From the NCBI RefSeq assembly GCF_002099425.1, contig NW_018344058.1, positions 4,774,001 through 4,838,000 of the forward strand: a stretch of DNA of 64,000 nucleotides, written 5' to 3'. Source of the stretch: Phascolarctos cinereus (Eukaryota; Chordata; Mammalia; Diprotodontia; Phascolarctidae). The position numbers were made by a program, and so were the translations under genes. Shown one piece after another: positions 1-11,260 of the stretch (position 1 is the stretch's first letter; each line of letters starts with the position of its first letter). The notes under the pieces are model-generated. The model was not told the origin of the DNA. It did no database searches and was given only the letters and a program-made list of their open reading frames with translations.

Positions 1-1832
1 ATCATATTCCAAGCCCTTTGATCCTTTATGTAGAAGCTGCTAAATCTTGGGTTATCCTGACTGTAGCTCCGTGATATTATAATTGTTTTTTTTCTGGCTA
101 CTTGCAATGTTTTTTCCTTGACCTGGGAGCTCTGGAATTTGGCTATAATATTCCTGGGAATTTTCATTTTGTATCTCTTTCAGGAGATGATCAGTGGATT
201 CTTTCAATTTCTATTTTATCTTCTGTTTCTAGAATTCAAGACAGTTTTCCTGGATAATTTCTTGGAATATTTCTAGTTTTGTTTTTTATTTTATCATGGC
301 TTTCAGGTAGTCCAATAATTCTGAAATGATCTCTTCTCAATCTATTTTCCAGGTCAGTTGTTCTTCTGATGAAATATTTCACATTCTCTTCTTTTTTTCA
401 TTATTTTTTATTTTGTTTTATTGTTTCTTTTTTTTTGGGGTGGGTGAGGCAATTGGGGTTAAGTGACTTGCCCAGAGTCACATAGCTAGTAAGTGCTATG
501 TGTCTGAGGCTGGATTTGAACTCACATCCTCCTGACTCCAAGGTCGGTGCTCTATCCAGTTTGTCACCTAGCTGCCCCAAAACCTTTGCCTTCATTTTTG
601 TTTTAGGCTTTTTGGTGTGTTTTATTGTTTCTTGATGTCTCATAAAGTCATTAGTTTCCACTTGTGCAATTCTAATTTTGAAGGAATTATTTTCCTCACA
701 TTTGGCCATCCTACTTTTTTCCCCCCCAGTTCTACTTTTTAAGGAGTTGTTTTCTTCAGTGGATTTTTGCATCTCTTTTTCCATTAGGGTAATTCTGCTT
801 TTTGAGGGATTTTTCTCTTCAGTGGATTTTTTGTGCCTCTTTTTAATATTTGGTCTATTCTGTTTTTGTTGGTATTATTATTTTCTTCAGCATTTTTTGT
901 GCCTCCTTTTCCAAGCTGTCTACTCTTTCTTGTATCACTCTCATTTCTTTTCATTTTTCCTCTGCTTTTCTTATTTGATTTTTAGAATCCTTTTTGATCT
1001 CTTCCAGAGCCTGAGACCAATTTGCATTTTTCTTTGAGGCTTTGCCTGTGGCTGTTTTGCTCTTTGTCACTATAGTAACTTTCTATTGTCAGATTCTTTT
1101 TTTATGTTTGCTCATTTCCCCAGCCCATTTCTTGACTTTTAACTTTATGTTAAAGTTGGAGACTGCTGCCAGGGTAAAGGAAGCATTGTCCCAAGCTTCA
1201 GTTTTTTTTTTTTTGTGCTGCTGTGTTCAGAGTTAGTTCTGGGAGTTTGTGGGTTTCAGTTCTTTCATTGTGGTATGATCTAAGCAGAGTGTAATTAATA
1301 CTTTCCTTGCCTGTATTATGGTCTGAGTGACCACAAGGACTATTTTCTGCCCTGGAACTGTGACCAAAGTCCCTGTTCCTGTTTGTCCTTCTCCTTGCTC
1401 TGGACCCAAACCTGGACCTCTGGACATTATGGGACCACATATGGGAACCACAAATGGGAAATGAAACAGAGTCTTGCACCCAGTGTCAGCAAAGGCACTG
1501 AGTGCGTGTAATCTCCTTCTGACTAATTTTCCAGTCCCCTTACTTGTGGGCTGAGGTCTCTGGAAGTCACTGCTACCACCACTGATTCAGTCACCTCCAA
1601 GATCTGCTGCTGCTGATTTGCTGGGGTGTGGCCTATGCTAGACTGTGTTCCACTCTCACTCCAGCCCTTTTTGGCCCACTTTCTACGTTGTCTTGAGCTG
1701 GAAAATTGTTTTATCCCTATCCTTTTCTTGGTTTTCCTGCTCCAGAGTTTGATTTGAGGCATTATTTTAGCATTATTTTGTGGGGAATTTTGGAGACGTC
1801 AGACAAATCCCTGCCTTTACTCTGCCATCTTC
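1..1832 (-). mobile_element. L1 LINE, 5' part (ORF1 and 5'UTR), antisense
   Basis: Read on the minus strand, 1-~800 gives an L1 ORF1-like protein: a coiled-coil part, then a stretch resembling the conserved 'DLENRSRRxNLxIxGLPE' signature of L1 ORF1p, then the RNA-binding C-terminal part that runs off the window edge. The 800-1832 part matches the layout of a marsupial L1 5'UTR and ends (antisense) in a GAAGATGGC-type start at about 1832. The reading frame is decayed. A SINE interrupts it at 426-578. The rest of the element lies left of the window. Confidence 0.8.
426..578 (-). mobile_element. Marsupial tRNA-derived SINE inside L1
   Basis: The antisense SINE body runs from a T-rich stretch (the A-tail complement) through GGTTAAGTGACTTGCCCAG to the terminal CTAGCTGCCCC, which is the complement of the GGGGCAGCTAG 5' end. 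It sits inside the L1 ORF1 region, so it is younger than that L1. Confidence 0.85.
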
Positions 1833-2534
1833 AAAAAATAAATTATTTATGAAAATCTGAAGAGCCTAAGTCTTTGGGGGAATACTTAAATGAAATAATA
1901 TATCATATATACTGTAATTTGTCTGACTTTCATGTAAAATTTCATTAATAAACCAGAATCATGATGAAAACAAATCTAAGGCATTAATGTTTGTTTATGT
2001 ACTTCCTTTTAGCAATCAGAATGTGCCCAATGTATACGTACATGCCAATATAATCTTTAACTAAAGCCTTACTCTAATGCTTATTGTGGTATTGATGACC
2101 ATACACTCTTGAAAGCAATACCAATAGAGTACAAGCATTGTTAATTCCTGCCAGGCTGGGAAGTTTTCCTGTATGAAATTGGTAATATCTGTTTTTTGAC
2201 GACCAACCTGGCTAACTTCAGAGAGGTTCATCACCAGATTGATTTCTTCAGGGTACTGAAAATTTCTACCACAGTAACTTTCTTCAGGAATTGTCATCTG
2301 TATCAGTGCAAGGAGTACCCTCATTGTTGAAAGCAGAGACCCTTGAACTATTGAGAAAAATGCATACATAGCATTTTTGTAGACCAAATTGACATAATTC
2401 ATATTAATGTGCAATTTTGACTTGATACATGTGTGATGAAAAAACTACTTGGAAAGTGACTCCAAATTTCTCTGTGTGCATTTTGACCTCTGAACTTTAT
2501 ATAGTTGTCTGAAATGGTTTACCACTTTCTTTAG
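1833..2534. other. Intron sequence upstream of exon A
   Basis: AT-rich sequence between the L1 5' end and exon A. I recognise no repeat family here. A 117-codon antisense reading frame at 2061-2414 matches nothing I know and is not supported as a gene. The last bases (CCACTTTCTTTAG) form a short pyrimidine tract and the splice acceptor of exon A. Confidence 0.5.
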
Positions 2535-3290
<756 letters not shown>

Positions 3291-3291
3291 A

Positions 3292-3451
3292 AATAACAAG
3301 TGTTAGAATTGGAAGGGACTCTCGAGATCATCTAGCCAAACTCCTCTAAAGAGTAGAGTGATTAAGTGATGTCCATGGTCACAGAGCCAGGAAGTGGCAA
3401 TCTGGGAGTGAGACCTGGGTTGCCTAATTTTCAGTTCATTGCTTTTTCCAA
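3292..3451 (-). mobile_element. MIR-like SINE fragment
   Basis: The order of parts is typical of an antisense MIR-class element: a GAATTGGAAGGGACTCTCGA block, then a decayed region, then GTCACAGAGCCAGGAAGTGGCA and a diverged 'agacctgggttgcctaa' block. Strongly diverged, hence old. Confidence 0.6.
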
Positions 3452-3525
3452 CATGTAATCCAATCTGCTTGTGTCTGCATGTCTGTGCATCTATGTGTCT
3501 CTGTGTATTTGTATATATGTCTTCA

Positions 3526-3559
<34 letters not shown>
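3526..3559. repeat. (TC)n microsatellite
   Basis: Simple CT/TC dinucleotide run with one interruption near its end. Confidence 0.95.
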
Positions 3560-5394
3560 ATATCTATGCCAGTATTTTAGTTTTAATTTGTGGTGATATT
3601 TATGTGGAAATGACTTATTTAATATTGCTTTAGTTGTTCATTTGGAAATTATGTTCTATTTATAGCAGTAAAGATCACTTCAAGGGAAATGTTTTTTTAA
3701 AAAAGTGATTTGTGGCCTTTTTGCCCTTATTTATACCTTGTCTGTATCTTGGAAATTAGACAAATGTCTACTGTTGGACTCACATTTGGTCTGTCCAACT
3801 TGGTAAGATCTATAAGAATCTATACTCCATTAGCATATCTTTCAAAGAACCAATGTCACTTCCATGCCATTATGGAATATTAGGACTTGATGGAAGAATA
3901 ATTGAATATGCCTGGTTAATTCAGAGTTTGTTGTGGATATATTTTCATGTAGCCATGTGATCAATAACCAACATTTTTTGACTAGCCATCTCTGATCATT
4001 GTCCAAATAATCCCGCTCTAGATTCTAATGGATAGGAAATTATGCATTTCTTTCCATAGCAGGTCATCTTTTCTCCATTAGGTGCTATATTAACTTGTTT
4101 ATTTTTTAATTTATAGTCAACAAATATTTTAATGGTTTATGGAGCATACCACAGATAGGAAATGACATATAGATGATATGTGATTTTTTAATGATTATTT
4201 GAAGGATAAAATCAGGAGCTAGGGATATGAAATTGCCAAGTTTTATATACTTGACCAAGAACAAATATGACTTTAGTTTCTCAAAAAAAGTCAAGTGAAT
4301 GTTTTCATCTCAGTCTCTAACAAAATAGTTAATAGCTGGGAAAAATGATTAAATATACCAATATCTCAAGAACCTGTTCTGAGGAAGGATATACTTGATA
4401 TTGTCACATATATTGATGTTATTTCAAAGAACATGTGTGTGCTATAGAATTCTATAAAATATCAACAACTTGTTTTCTGAGATGATTGTATAGCACTGGG
4501 AAAATAAATACTTTGAATATAGAGTACATTCTCCATGAAATTAAATAGGGTAGGTCAAATTTCTCCCAGAAAAAGCAAGTCTTTCCAAGGCCTTTGATAT
4601 GCAAACCAAACCATAAGCAGAGATTCTACAAATAAATGAGGACAGTCTTAACAAAGATCTTCTTTATGCAAATTAAGTGTGAAGTTCAATGAAGACTAAG
4701 TGAACTTTAGAACTTTGAATCACTAAAGAGATTCAGTGTAAATGTTACACAAGGTTAGCAAAACAATAGCAGGATTGTTATGATTTATAATTGTCCCAAG
4801 TTTTGGGAGGAAGCACCAAAATAATAGAAATATTAGTATGTTAAGTTAATCTCCTACTAGAATCACCATAGGGAAATATCAGTGCAACAATAGCTTTGGT
4901 TTAATCAACCAAAACCTCAGAGCCCTCATAAGGCAGAAAGTATGTCTTGATTGGGAACTAAAGGTTACAAATGGACTTTGGGGGAGTAGTGGGGAGGTGA
5001 ATATATATAAATATATACATAAATATGTATATATGTACATATGCATAATGTACATAATTATTATTGCTACAACAACAGAATAAAGTAATGGGAAGGAGAA
5101 ACAAAAATTATTGATTATGGGCACAAATGATGAATAAATATGGAAAAGATAAAAGGAAGAATGGAGAATGGACAATCTAAAGAATACTAATAGTTAAAAA
5201 GGGAGTGGGATACATGGATCAGTCGAAACCATTGAAAAACCTAAAATAAGGTAATAATAGAAATTTAAGTAGAAACTTGAGAAATATAGTTAGTAATTTG
5301 TTGGGGTAAGGTATAGGTCCATTTTGAATTGTCCATAAGCATGTGTAAAAACTAGGCTTAGACTAATGAATTAATGTAGGTCATTCTTCTTACT
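3560..5394. other. Unique AT-rich intronic sequence
   Basis: About 1.8 kb with no recognised gene or repeat, apart from a short AT-rich patch of TATATA/ACATA words at 5003-5060. Confidence 0.4.
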
Positions 5395-5790
5395 GAAAAA
5401 TATGATATAGAATACTATGAGAGAAGGAAACAGAAATATACCAGTTATAACTTTGAATAAAAATGGATTTAAACCCCCTATAAAACACAGAAGCACCCAA
5501 GAATAGATTTAAAAGCAATACTCAATCATATGTTGCCTACAGAAAATCTACTTAAGACAGAAAATCTCACAAATTTAAAATGGAAATTTGGATGAAAATT
5601 TACTAAAGCTTAGAAAGTCATGAGTTGAAGTTATCGTAACAGATAAAGCTAAATTCAAATAAAAACAAAAGCATTAAGTGAGATAAACATGAGAACTATA
5701 TCATGTCTAAAGGTAAATAAAAATTTGTAGCAATGATTTCATCAAATTGATGAACTCAAAGTGTGGAAAACTTTTCATTTATGCAAATCT
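5395..5790 (+). mobile_element. L1 LINE fragment, endonuclease region of ORF2
   Basis: Weak but ordered similarity to the start of L1 ORF2. The stretch 'ataactttgaataaaaatgg' recalls the 'ILTLNVNG' start, followed by blocks equivalent to 'PIKxxR' and 'ICCLQExHL' (the text here gives IICCLQK). It is heavily decayed, with many stops. Confidence 0.5.
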
Positions 5791-5884
5791 GTAACTATAA
5801 TCCATAAACTTAGAAATGAACTCAGTGCCTGGGGCACTTAGGCATTAAATGTAATGATGGGGATAACGATGATGATGTTGGCAA

Positions 5885-6196
5885 CATAATACTTACTATG
5901 TGCCAGGCACTGTGCTAAGTGCTTTATAATTATTATCTCATTTGATCCTCACAACAACTCTAGGAGGTAGGTGCTATTACTATCCTCATTTGAAAAGTGA
6001 GGAAACTGAAGCAAACAGAGATTAAGTTACTTGCCCAGGGTCACACAGACAGTAAGTGTCTGAGGTCTAATTTGAACCCTGGTCTTCTTGACTTCAGGCC
6101 CAGCTCTACTAAGCCACCTAGCTCTCTTGACCATAGTCACATAGATAGTATTGTCAGAAGATGGATTGGAGCCCAAGTCTTTCTGAATCCAAGGCA
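5885..6196 (-). mobile_element. MIR/CORE-SINE, antisense, with a second partial head
   Basis: Antisense MIR-type element: TACTATGTGCCAGGCACTGT, then a 'ctcatttgatcctcacaacaa' core, a GAGGAAACTGAAGC block, GGGTCACACAG and CCACCTAGCT. From about 6129 a second, shorter copy of the CATAGTCACATAG...GGCAGCT part follows, so either two insertions abut or the head was duplicated. Confidence 0.8.
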
Positions 6197-6242
6197 GCTC
6201 TCTCTGTCTCTCTCTGTCTGTCTCTATCTCTGTCTGTCTGTC

Positions 6243-6284
<42 letters not shown>
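6197..6284. repeat. (TC)n/(TCTG)n microsatellite
   Basis: A TCTG-rich part (6197-6244) followed by a pure TC run to 6284, directly abutting the SINE head. Confidence 0.95.
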
Positions 6285-6288
<4 letters not shown>

Positions 6289-7236
6289 ACTTTTAAAGAA
6301 AGCATATGCACATCTAAAGGCACAGAAACTAATTTTAATTTAAAGAAAAATCTAATCAAATTGCAAAAAGACATTGAAAAAGTTTCTTACGCTAACTGGC
6401 TTTTTGGTTATTTGCCTTTTTCTCATTAGGATGGAATGGATCTTGTATAGATGGCTTTCTTACAGTATAAAATTACTGTCTTTCTGCAAAAGTAAATAGC
6501 TTCATGGATTACCATAGCCAAAAATGTCATCATCAAGTTCCTAGCCAATACTCGTAATAAAACTCTCCTTATTTAACTAGTCTTATCTGTGAAAAGTAGA
6601 TATAGTCTGTTGCCAGGATCATACCTGAAGCATGTAGGATGGTAGAGCATGCCAGAACTTATGCTTTACTAGTATAATCTTTGAGAAGCCAGGGTCACCC
6701 AAACTGAAGCAGTCTTCACCCAAATTGTTCTCACCTAATAATCATCATTTTTTTTGACTATTGCTATAGCAAAGTGGGCACAGCTCCTACCTCAGTAATA
6801 AAAGTTCTCTAACAAATAGTCTCTCATGTGGATGTTACAAATTCCTTGCTAAATGCAACCAAAGCTTTAGCTCTATTAAATGACTGTGCTTATTAATGTC
6901 TAGGGAAGCATAAAATAGAGATGGATTGTAATGAAATTAATTTGGAAATGTCATCTCAGATTTCCTGTGCAGAATATTATAGACCAAGGATCCCCTTCCC
7001 CCTCTTTTATTTTTTTTTTTGCTCATCCCACTATTATGATGTAGGCATTGTGGTGATCTTCTCATATAACTTTCAGAATCAAGAAGTTTCTTGCAAAGAA
7101 GTAGGAAAAAACCCCTCATCTAATTGCTCAGCTGATTAGCATGAAACTGGTGATAAAATCAGGAAAAATTCAAAGAAGAGACATGAAAAAAAGACCAGTG
7201 TGGATTAACAAAGAACTGCCAATACAATGATATACA
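6285..7236. other. Unique intronic sequence
   Basis: No repeat family or gene recognised. Short open frames on both strands near 6921-7139 overlap each other and look random. Confidence 0.4.
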
Positions 7237-7238
7237 TA

Positions 7239-8040
7239 TAGACATAGCTCATTTTATTGCACTTTGCAGCTATTGCATTTTTCACTAATTGAAAGTTTGT
7301 GGCAACCCTGCATCAAACAAATCTATTGGTGCCATTTTTCTGATAGCATGTGCTCCTATTGTGTTTGTGTCACATTTTAATAATTCTCAAAATATTTCAA
7401 ATTTTTTCATTATCGTTATATCTGTTATGGTGACCTATGACCTTTGATGTTACTATTATATTTGTTTTGGAGTGCACAAATCGTTTCTATGTAAGGCTGC
7501 AAACATAAATGTTGTATGTGTTCTGACTGCTCCACCTACTCGACCATTCCCTGTCTCTCTCCCTCTCCTCTGGACTCCCTACTCCCTGAGTCACAGGGAG
7601 TGAAATATTGAAATTAGGTCAGTTAATAACCTTAGAATAGTCTCTAAATGTTCAAATGAAAAGAAGAGTTAATTGATATCATTGTTGTCTTATTTTAAGA
7701 AATTGTCATAGTTACTGTAACCTTCAACAACCTAGGGGTTAGGCCATGATCAGTCAGCAGCCATCAACATTGAGGCAGGACTTTCCACAAACAAAAAGAT
7801 TGTGGCTTGCTGAAGGCTCACATGATGATTAGCATTTTTAGCAATAAAGTATTTTTTAATGAAGGTATGTACATTTTTTAGAAATAATACTATTGCACAC
7901 TTAATAGACTACAGTATATTGTAAAGATAACTTTTATATGTACTGGGAAACCAAAAAATTCATGTGACTCACTTTATTGCTATATTTGCTTTATAGTGGT
8001 GGTCTGGAATGAAACTCTCAATATCTCTGAGGCATACCTG
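7239..8040 (+). mobile_element. Tigger1-type DNA transposon, internally deleted
   Basis: An 802-bp non-autonomous TcMar-Tigger element. The left end TAGACATAGCTC and right end GAGGCATACCTG are the Tigger1 terminal inverted repeats (consensus CAGGCATACCTC, left end with three changes). Both ends are flanked by the TA target duplication (7237-7238 and 8041-8042). The 5' non-coding part, the start of the transposase region (to about 7670) and the 3' part (from about 7680, including 'ttgtcttattttaagaaattg') are joined directly, so nearly all of the transposase gene is missing. From memory it resembles the lineage-specific Tigger1a of marsupials. Confidence 0.9.
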
Positions 8041-8042
8041 TA

Positions 8043-8335
8043 TTTATTCTATACCAAGTCCAAAGACCTCACCATGCTACTACCTTTGATAAGAAGTAAA
8101 TGCCACTGCCCTTCTGTTTGGGAAGTTGTTGGCTAAGGGGCAGACATTTAAAAAAAGCAAAAAAAATCCTTATTGTAGAAGGGACTGCTCCTGCCTTTTT
8201 GTTTTCATAGATTGACTTGATTGGTTCAGTAATAAATATGTATGTGATACTTTAAATTACTGTCCTCTGCATTTCTCGTGGTGCAGTAATTGTGTATTTG
8301 TAGTTATGCTGTAGGAGGTAATTTTCATACTGAAT
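8043..8335. other. Unique intronic sequence
   Basis: Nothing recognised in this stretch. Confidence 0.4.
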
Positions 8336-8339
8336 AAAG

Positions 8340-8505
8340 TGCTTGCTTAGATTAAAGTAGAACTGGATTCAAATTCTACTTCAAATACTCTGTGACAGAG
8401 CAAATCACTTAATCTATTTCCTCTTGTATAAAGTGGAACAAGTGATAATACCTACCTCACAGGATTGTGGTGGAGATCTAATGAGATAGTGCATAATAAG
8501 GAGAT
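8340..8505 (+). mobile_element. MIR fragment, sense
   Basis: Diverged MIR order: a 'gattcaaattc' block, 'gagcaaatcacttaatct', then a 'tataaagtggaacaag' block and CTACCTCACAGGATTGT.GTG.AGAT. This is an old copy. Confidence 0.65.
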
Positions 8506-8619
8506 TCACAAGCCTTCAGTGCCACATTTACTGGAGCTATGTCAGCCAGATGATACATGACTGGCTTTCTGCTAATCAGAGGCACAGTCAGAAATTTCCT
8601 GTTAACCATAGTTTATTAT

Positions 8620-9040
8620 TAATGATGAGAAATTCTGGCTTGTTCCATTTTGCGGGGATCTTGGAATTCTTGATGTTGACAACTTGAATAACATGTTGAT
8701 TCTGGTCAATGTGGGAACTATACCCAGTCTGGATGGAAGATTTATCAAATTGTTTGCTGAAGATGCAATCTTGCTATTAAAGTGCGTCTGTGAAGAAAAC
8801 AAAAAAAAGATGGAAGAGGCATCTTATATGAATAAGGAAGTCCTCCAGAAGCTTCTGTTCACAGTTGATATTGTGCCAGTTGCATTAGTCCATAGAACAT
8901 TATAGAAAACTCTTTAATGAGATTCATAATTACATAAAAGAAATCAGCCTCTCAATCCATACTGGAAAAAAATGGATGTGGCTATTGTTTAGACTGTAAC
9001 AAGAAGTTTGAGGGCCAACTCTTTGAAGAATTGTACTAAC
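8620..9040 (+). pseudogene. Decayed protein-coding-like segment, source unknown
   Basis: From about 8632 an open frame reads FWLVPFCGDLGILDVDNLNN and continues without a stop to 8907, including GTIPSLDGRFIKLFAEDA and NKEVLQKLLFTVDIVPV. After a stop, sensible sequence resumes in another frame (LFNEIHNYIKEISLSIHT). After an A-run it continues in a third frame (GCGYCLDCNKKFEGQLFEEL), ending near 9037. Persistence of protein-like text through at least two frame changes suggests a retrocopy or an old exon cluster of a host gene. I do not recognise the parent. No poly(A) tail is evident. It could instead be part of an unrecognised transposon gene. Confidence 0.4.
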
Positions 9041-9061
9041 AATAGGCACTGCAGATGAATT

Positions 9062-9185
9062 AATAAAGTTTAAAAAGTTACTAAATTACCTACTATGTGG
9101 CAAGCACTGTGCTAAGCATTATAGATAAAAATAGAAAAATGAGGTAGTCACTTCCTCAAGGAGCTTATATTCTAGTAGAGTACAA
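9062..9185 (-). mobile_element. L2-type LINE 3' end, antisense
   Basis: Antisense of the widespread L2 tail: CTACTATGTGGCAAGCACTG, 'tgctaagcat', then an 'aaggagcttatattcta' block, the complement of 'gagctccttga'. Confidence 0.75.
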
Positions 9186-9390
9186 CAGCATTATATAAGA
9201 AAATGATGTTTTGGTCTAGGAAGAATGTTTTGCTATGGAAAGTTACATGGATTATAACTGAAACTATAGAACAGTCTATTTTCAGAGCCTTTCTAGGATG
9301 AAAAAATCCATGACAAAACTCGATTTCTTAGTGGATGACTACATGATATAGGAAGCATAGTTTGGCCCAGCACAATATAGTGGATTAGAT

Positions 9391-9936
9391 TAGTGCTTCT
9401 TAAACTGTGGGTCACAACCCCATATGGAGTTGTATAACTGAATGTGGGGGTCACGAAAAATTTGGCAACAGTAAAAGGTTTCTGAACACTCAATGACTAA
9501 AAATTAATTCAAAATCAAATAAGTAATGAATCCAAGGTGTTTCTGGCAGGGCTTGGCCGTGTTGCATCATGCCACTTCACTGCAGCCTTGGTTCTGAACA
9601 CAGCATTGATAATTATAAAATCAAAATATCAATCAGTTCTGAAAAACATTGAAGATGCTCTATGTCCTGCAATATCAAATATTCTGCCAAGATTTAATTC
9701 TTTATGTAAAAATATCAAGCACATCCATCTCATTAGTATGCAAATTTGCTTTCACTTCTAATAAATGGTAAAATTATATGTATACCAAAGAATCATTTTA
9801 AAATAAATTTCTTTATGATTTACCATCAGTAAATGTTTGATTTGTATACCTATTTTATGTACATATATACCTGGGGTCATATAAAAATTTCTCAGGCAAA
9901 AAGGGGTCACAAGTAGAAAAAGTTTAAGAAATCCTG
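9391..9936 (+). mobile_element. hAT-superfamily DNA transposon remnant
   Basis: A 546-bp element with imperfect terminal inverted repeats (left TAGTGCTTCTTAAACTGTGG, right GTTTAAGAAATCCTG) and an 8-bp target duplication, GATTAGAT at 9383-9390 versus GATTAGGT at 9937-9944. Inside, 9590-9750 encodes a run resembling the C-terminal dimerisation part of hAT transposases (IIIKSKYQSVLKNIEDALCP, then a PRFNSLCKN-type motif). The N-terminal and catalytic parts are absent. Eight-base target sites and this TIR form are standard for hAT. Confidence 0.85.
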
Positions 9937-10109
9937 GATTAGGTGAGTTTGCACTAGCCAATCAGAACAACTCAGCCCTAAGGCAGAGGTTCAAAACTGA
10001 GGTGATCCTCTCCCTTTTAGGAGGTCATGGTCTTTGGAGGCCTGATCTAGAGGTTGACTATTCCAGATAGAGAAAGACTAGATTGGATTTTGTTTGGGAC
10101 ATTTCTGAG

Positions 10110-10790
10110 TGTCTTTCATGATCATAGAATACAAGAGTCAGAATGGATCTGAGGACTACCCAGTTCAACTTTACCTGACCAAGAATATCTTATACTGGGG
10201 CAGCTAGGTGGCACAGTAGAGCACCCACCCTGAAGCCAGGAGGACCTGAGTTCAAATCCAGCCTCAGACCAAATGCTTGACACTTACTAGCTGTGTGACC
10301 CTGGGCAAGTCACTTAACCCCAATTGCCTGGAAAAAAAAAGAGAAAGAAAGAAAAGAATACCTTATACTGAGTATCCAAAAAGTAATCATTGAAAGAAAA
10401 CCTCCAGTGAGAGAGAAGTACATTACCTTTTTGGATAATTTGAATTGTTGGGGGTTTTTTTATATATTAAACCTAAATTTGGCTCTTTGCAGCTTTAACC
10501 CATTATTCCTATTTCTGCTGTCAGGGGTTAAGCAGTGCAAGTCTAACTGTTCTTCCATTGGAAATCCCTTCAATTACAGCTCTCATATCCCCTTTAAGTC
10601 TTCTCTTCTCCAGGCTGGCATCCCTACTTCCTTCCACTGATCCTTTTTCTTCAGTCCTCTCACCATCCTGGTAACCTCTATTCTAGACATGCTCCAGCCT
10701 CTCTCTGTCTTTATTAGGGCTTCTCCCTGACACACAACTCCATGTTTTTAATACCTCTTGTGCTATATAGTGCTGGTTTTTGGAATACCA
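10110..10790 (-). mobile_element. L3/CR1-type LINE 3' region, antisense, with SINE inside
   Basis: Antisense CR1-clade order: 'catagaatacaagagtcagaatgg', then a decayed part, 'aaacctaaatttggctctttgcag', CCCATTATTCCTA.TTCTG, and 'aagtcttctcttctccaggctgg', followed by a CACCATCCTGGTAACCTCTA block. The SINE at 10197-10353 splits it. Confidence 0.7.
10181..10369 (+). mobile_element. Marsupial SINE with 16-bp target duplication
   Basis: The SINE body is 10197-10353 (GGGGCAGCTAGGTGGCACAG ... GCAAGTCACTTAACCCC, then an A/G-rich tail). It is flanked by direct repeats AAGAATATCTTATACT (10181-10196) and AAGAATACCTTATACT (10354-10369), one mismatch apart. This is a classic L1-mobilised insertion into the older L3 copy. 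Confidence 0.95.
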
Positions 10791-10859
10791 CAGGCTCCAA
10801 AGACTAAACAATGCAAGAGACCCAAAGGACGATGGAGAGATGCATGGCAAGCATAAGTG

Positions 10860-11260
10860 CGTTACAGTTTATTTTCCTTTCACTTTTTAAAGAAAAGTTT
10901 TATTGATACTTTTGATTAACATGTCATTTGCAGATATCTAACCTTTCTACTCAGCTCCCTCCCTTGTTACCACCACAAAAACAACGATAGCAACAACACC
11001 AAATTTAAGTTTACACACAACGAGCAAATCTGGCTATACATACAACACACTAAACCCCAACCCCTTCCAAAGGAAGGATACATATATTATCTGTATCCTA
11101 GGCCTAATAGAGATCATTACAAATACTCAGAATTCAGCTTTCTTATAATGCTCTTTTAATTTACATATTTGTAGTCAGAGTATATATATATACATATATA
11201 TATATATATACATATATATGTATATATATATATGTATATTTCCCACCCCCCCTCTGGCCC
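10860..11260. repeat. Unclassified dispersed-repeat-like segment with (TA)n core
   Basis: The block 'aaagttttattgatacttttgattaacat' and the CTCCCTCCC.TTGTTACCACCACAAA text that follows are familiar to me from marsupial sequence, but I cannot assign a family. A run of TATATA/CATATA words occupies 11181-11239. Confidence 0.35.

Noticed and set aside
2061-2414. 117-codon minus-strand open frame upstream of exon A
   Set aside because: No recognisable domain or family, antisense to the host gene, no promoter or splice context seen. Length is within chance for a window of this size.
5003-5060. TATATA-rich stretch as a promoter
   Set aside because: Simple AT-rich sequence in an intron with no start site, CpG island or downstream gene.
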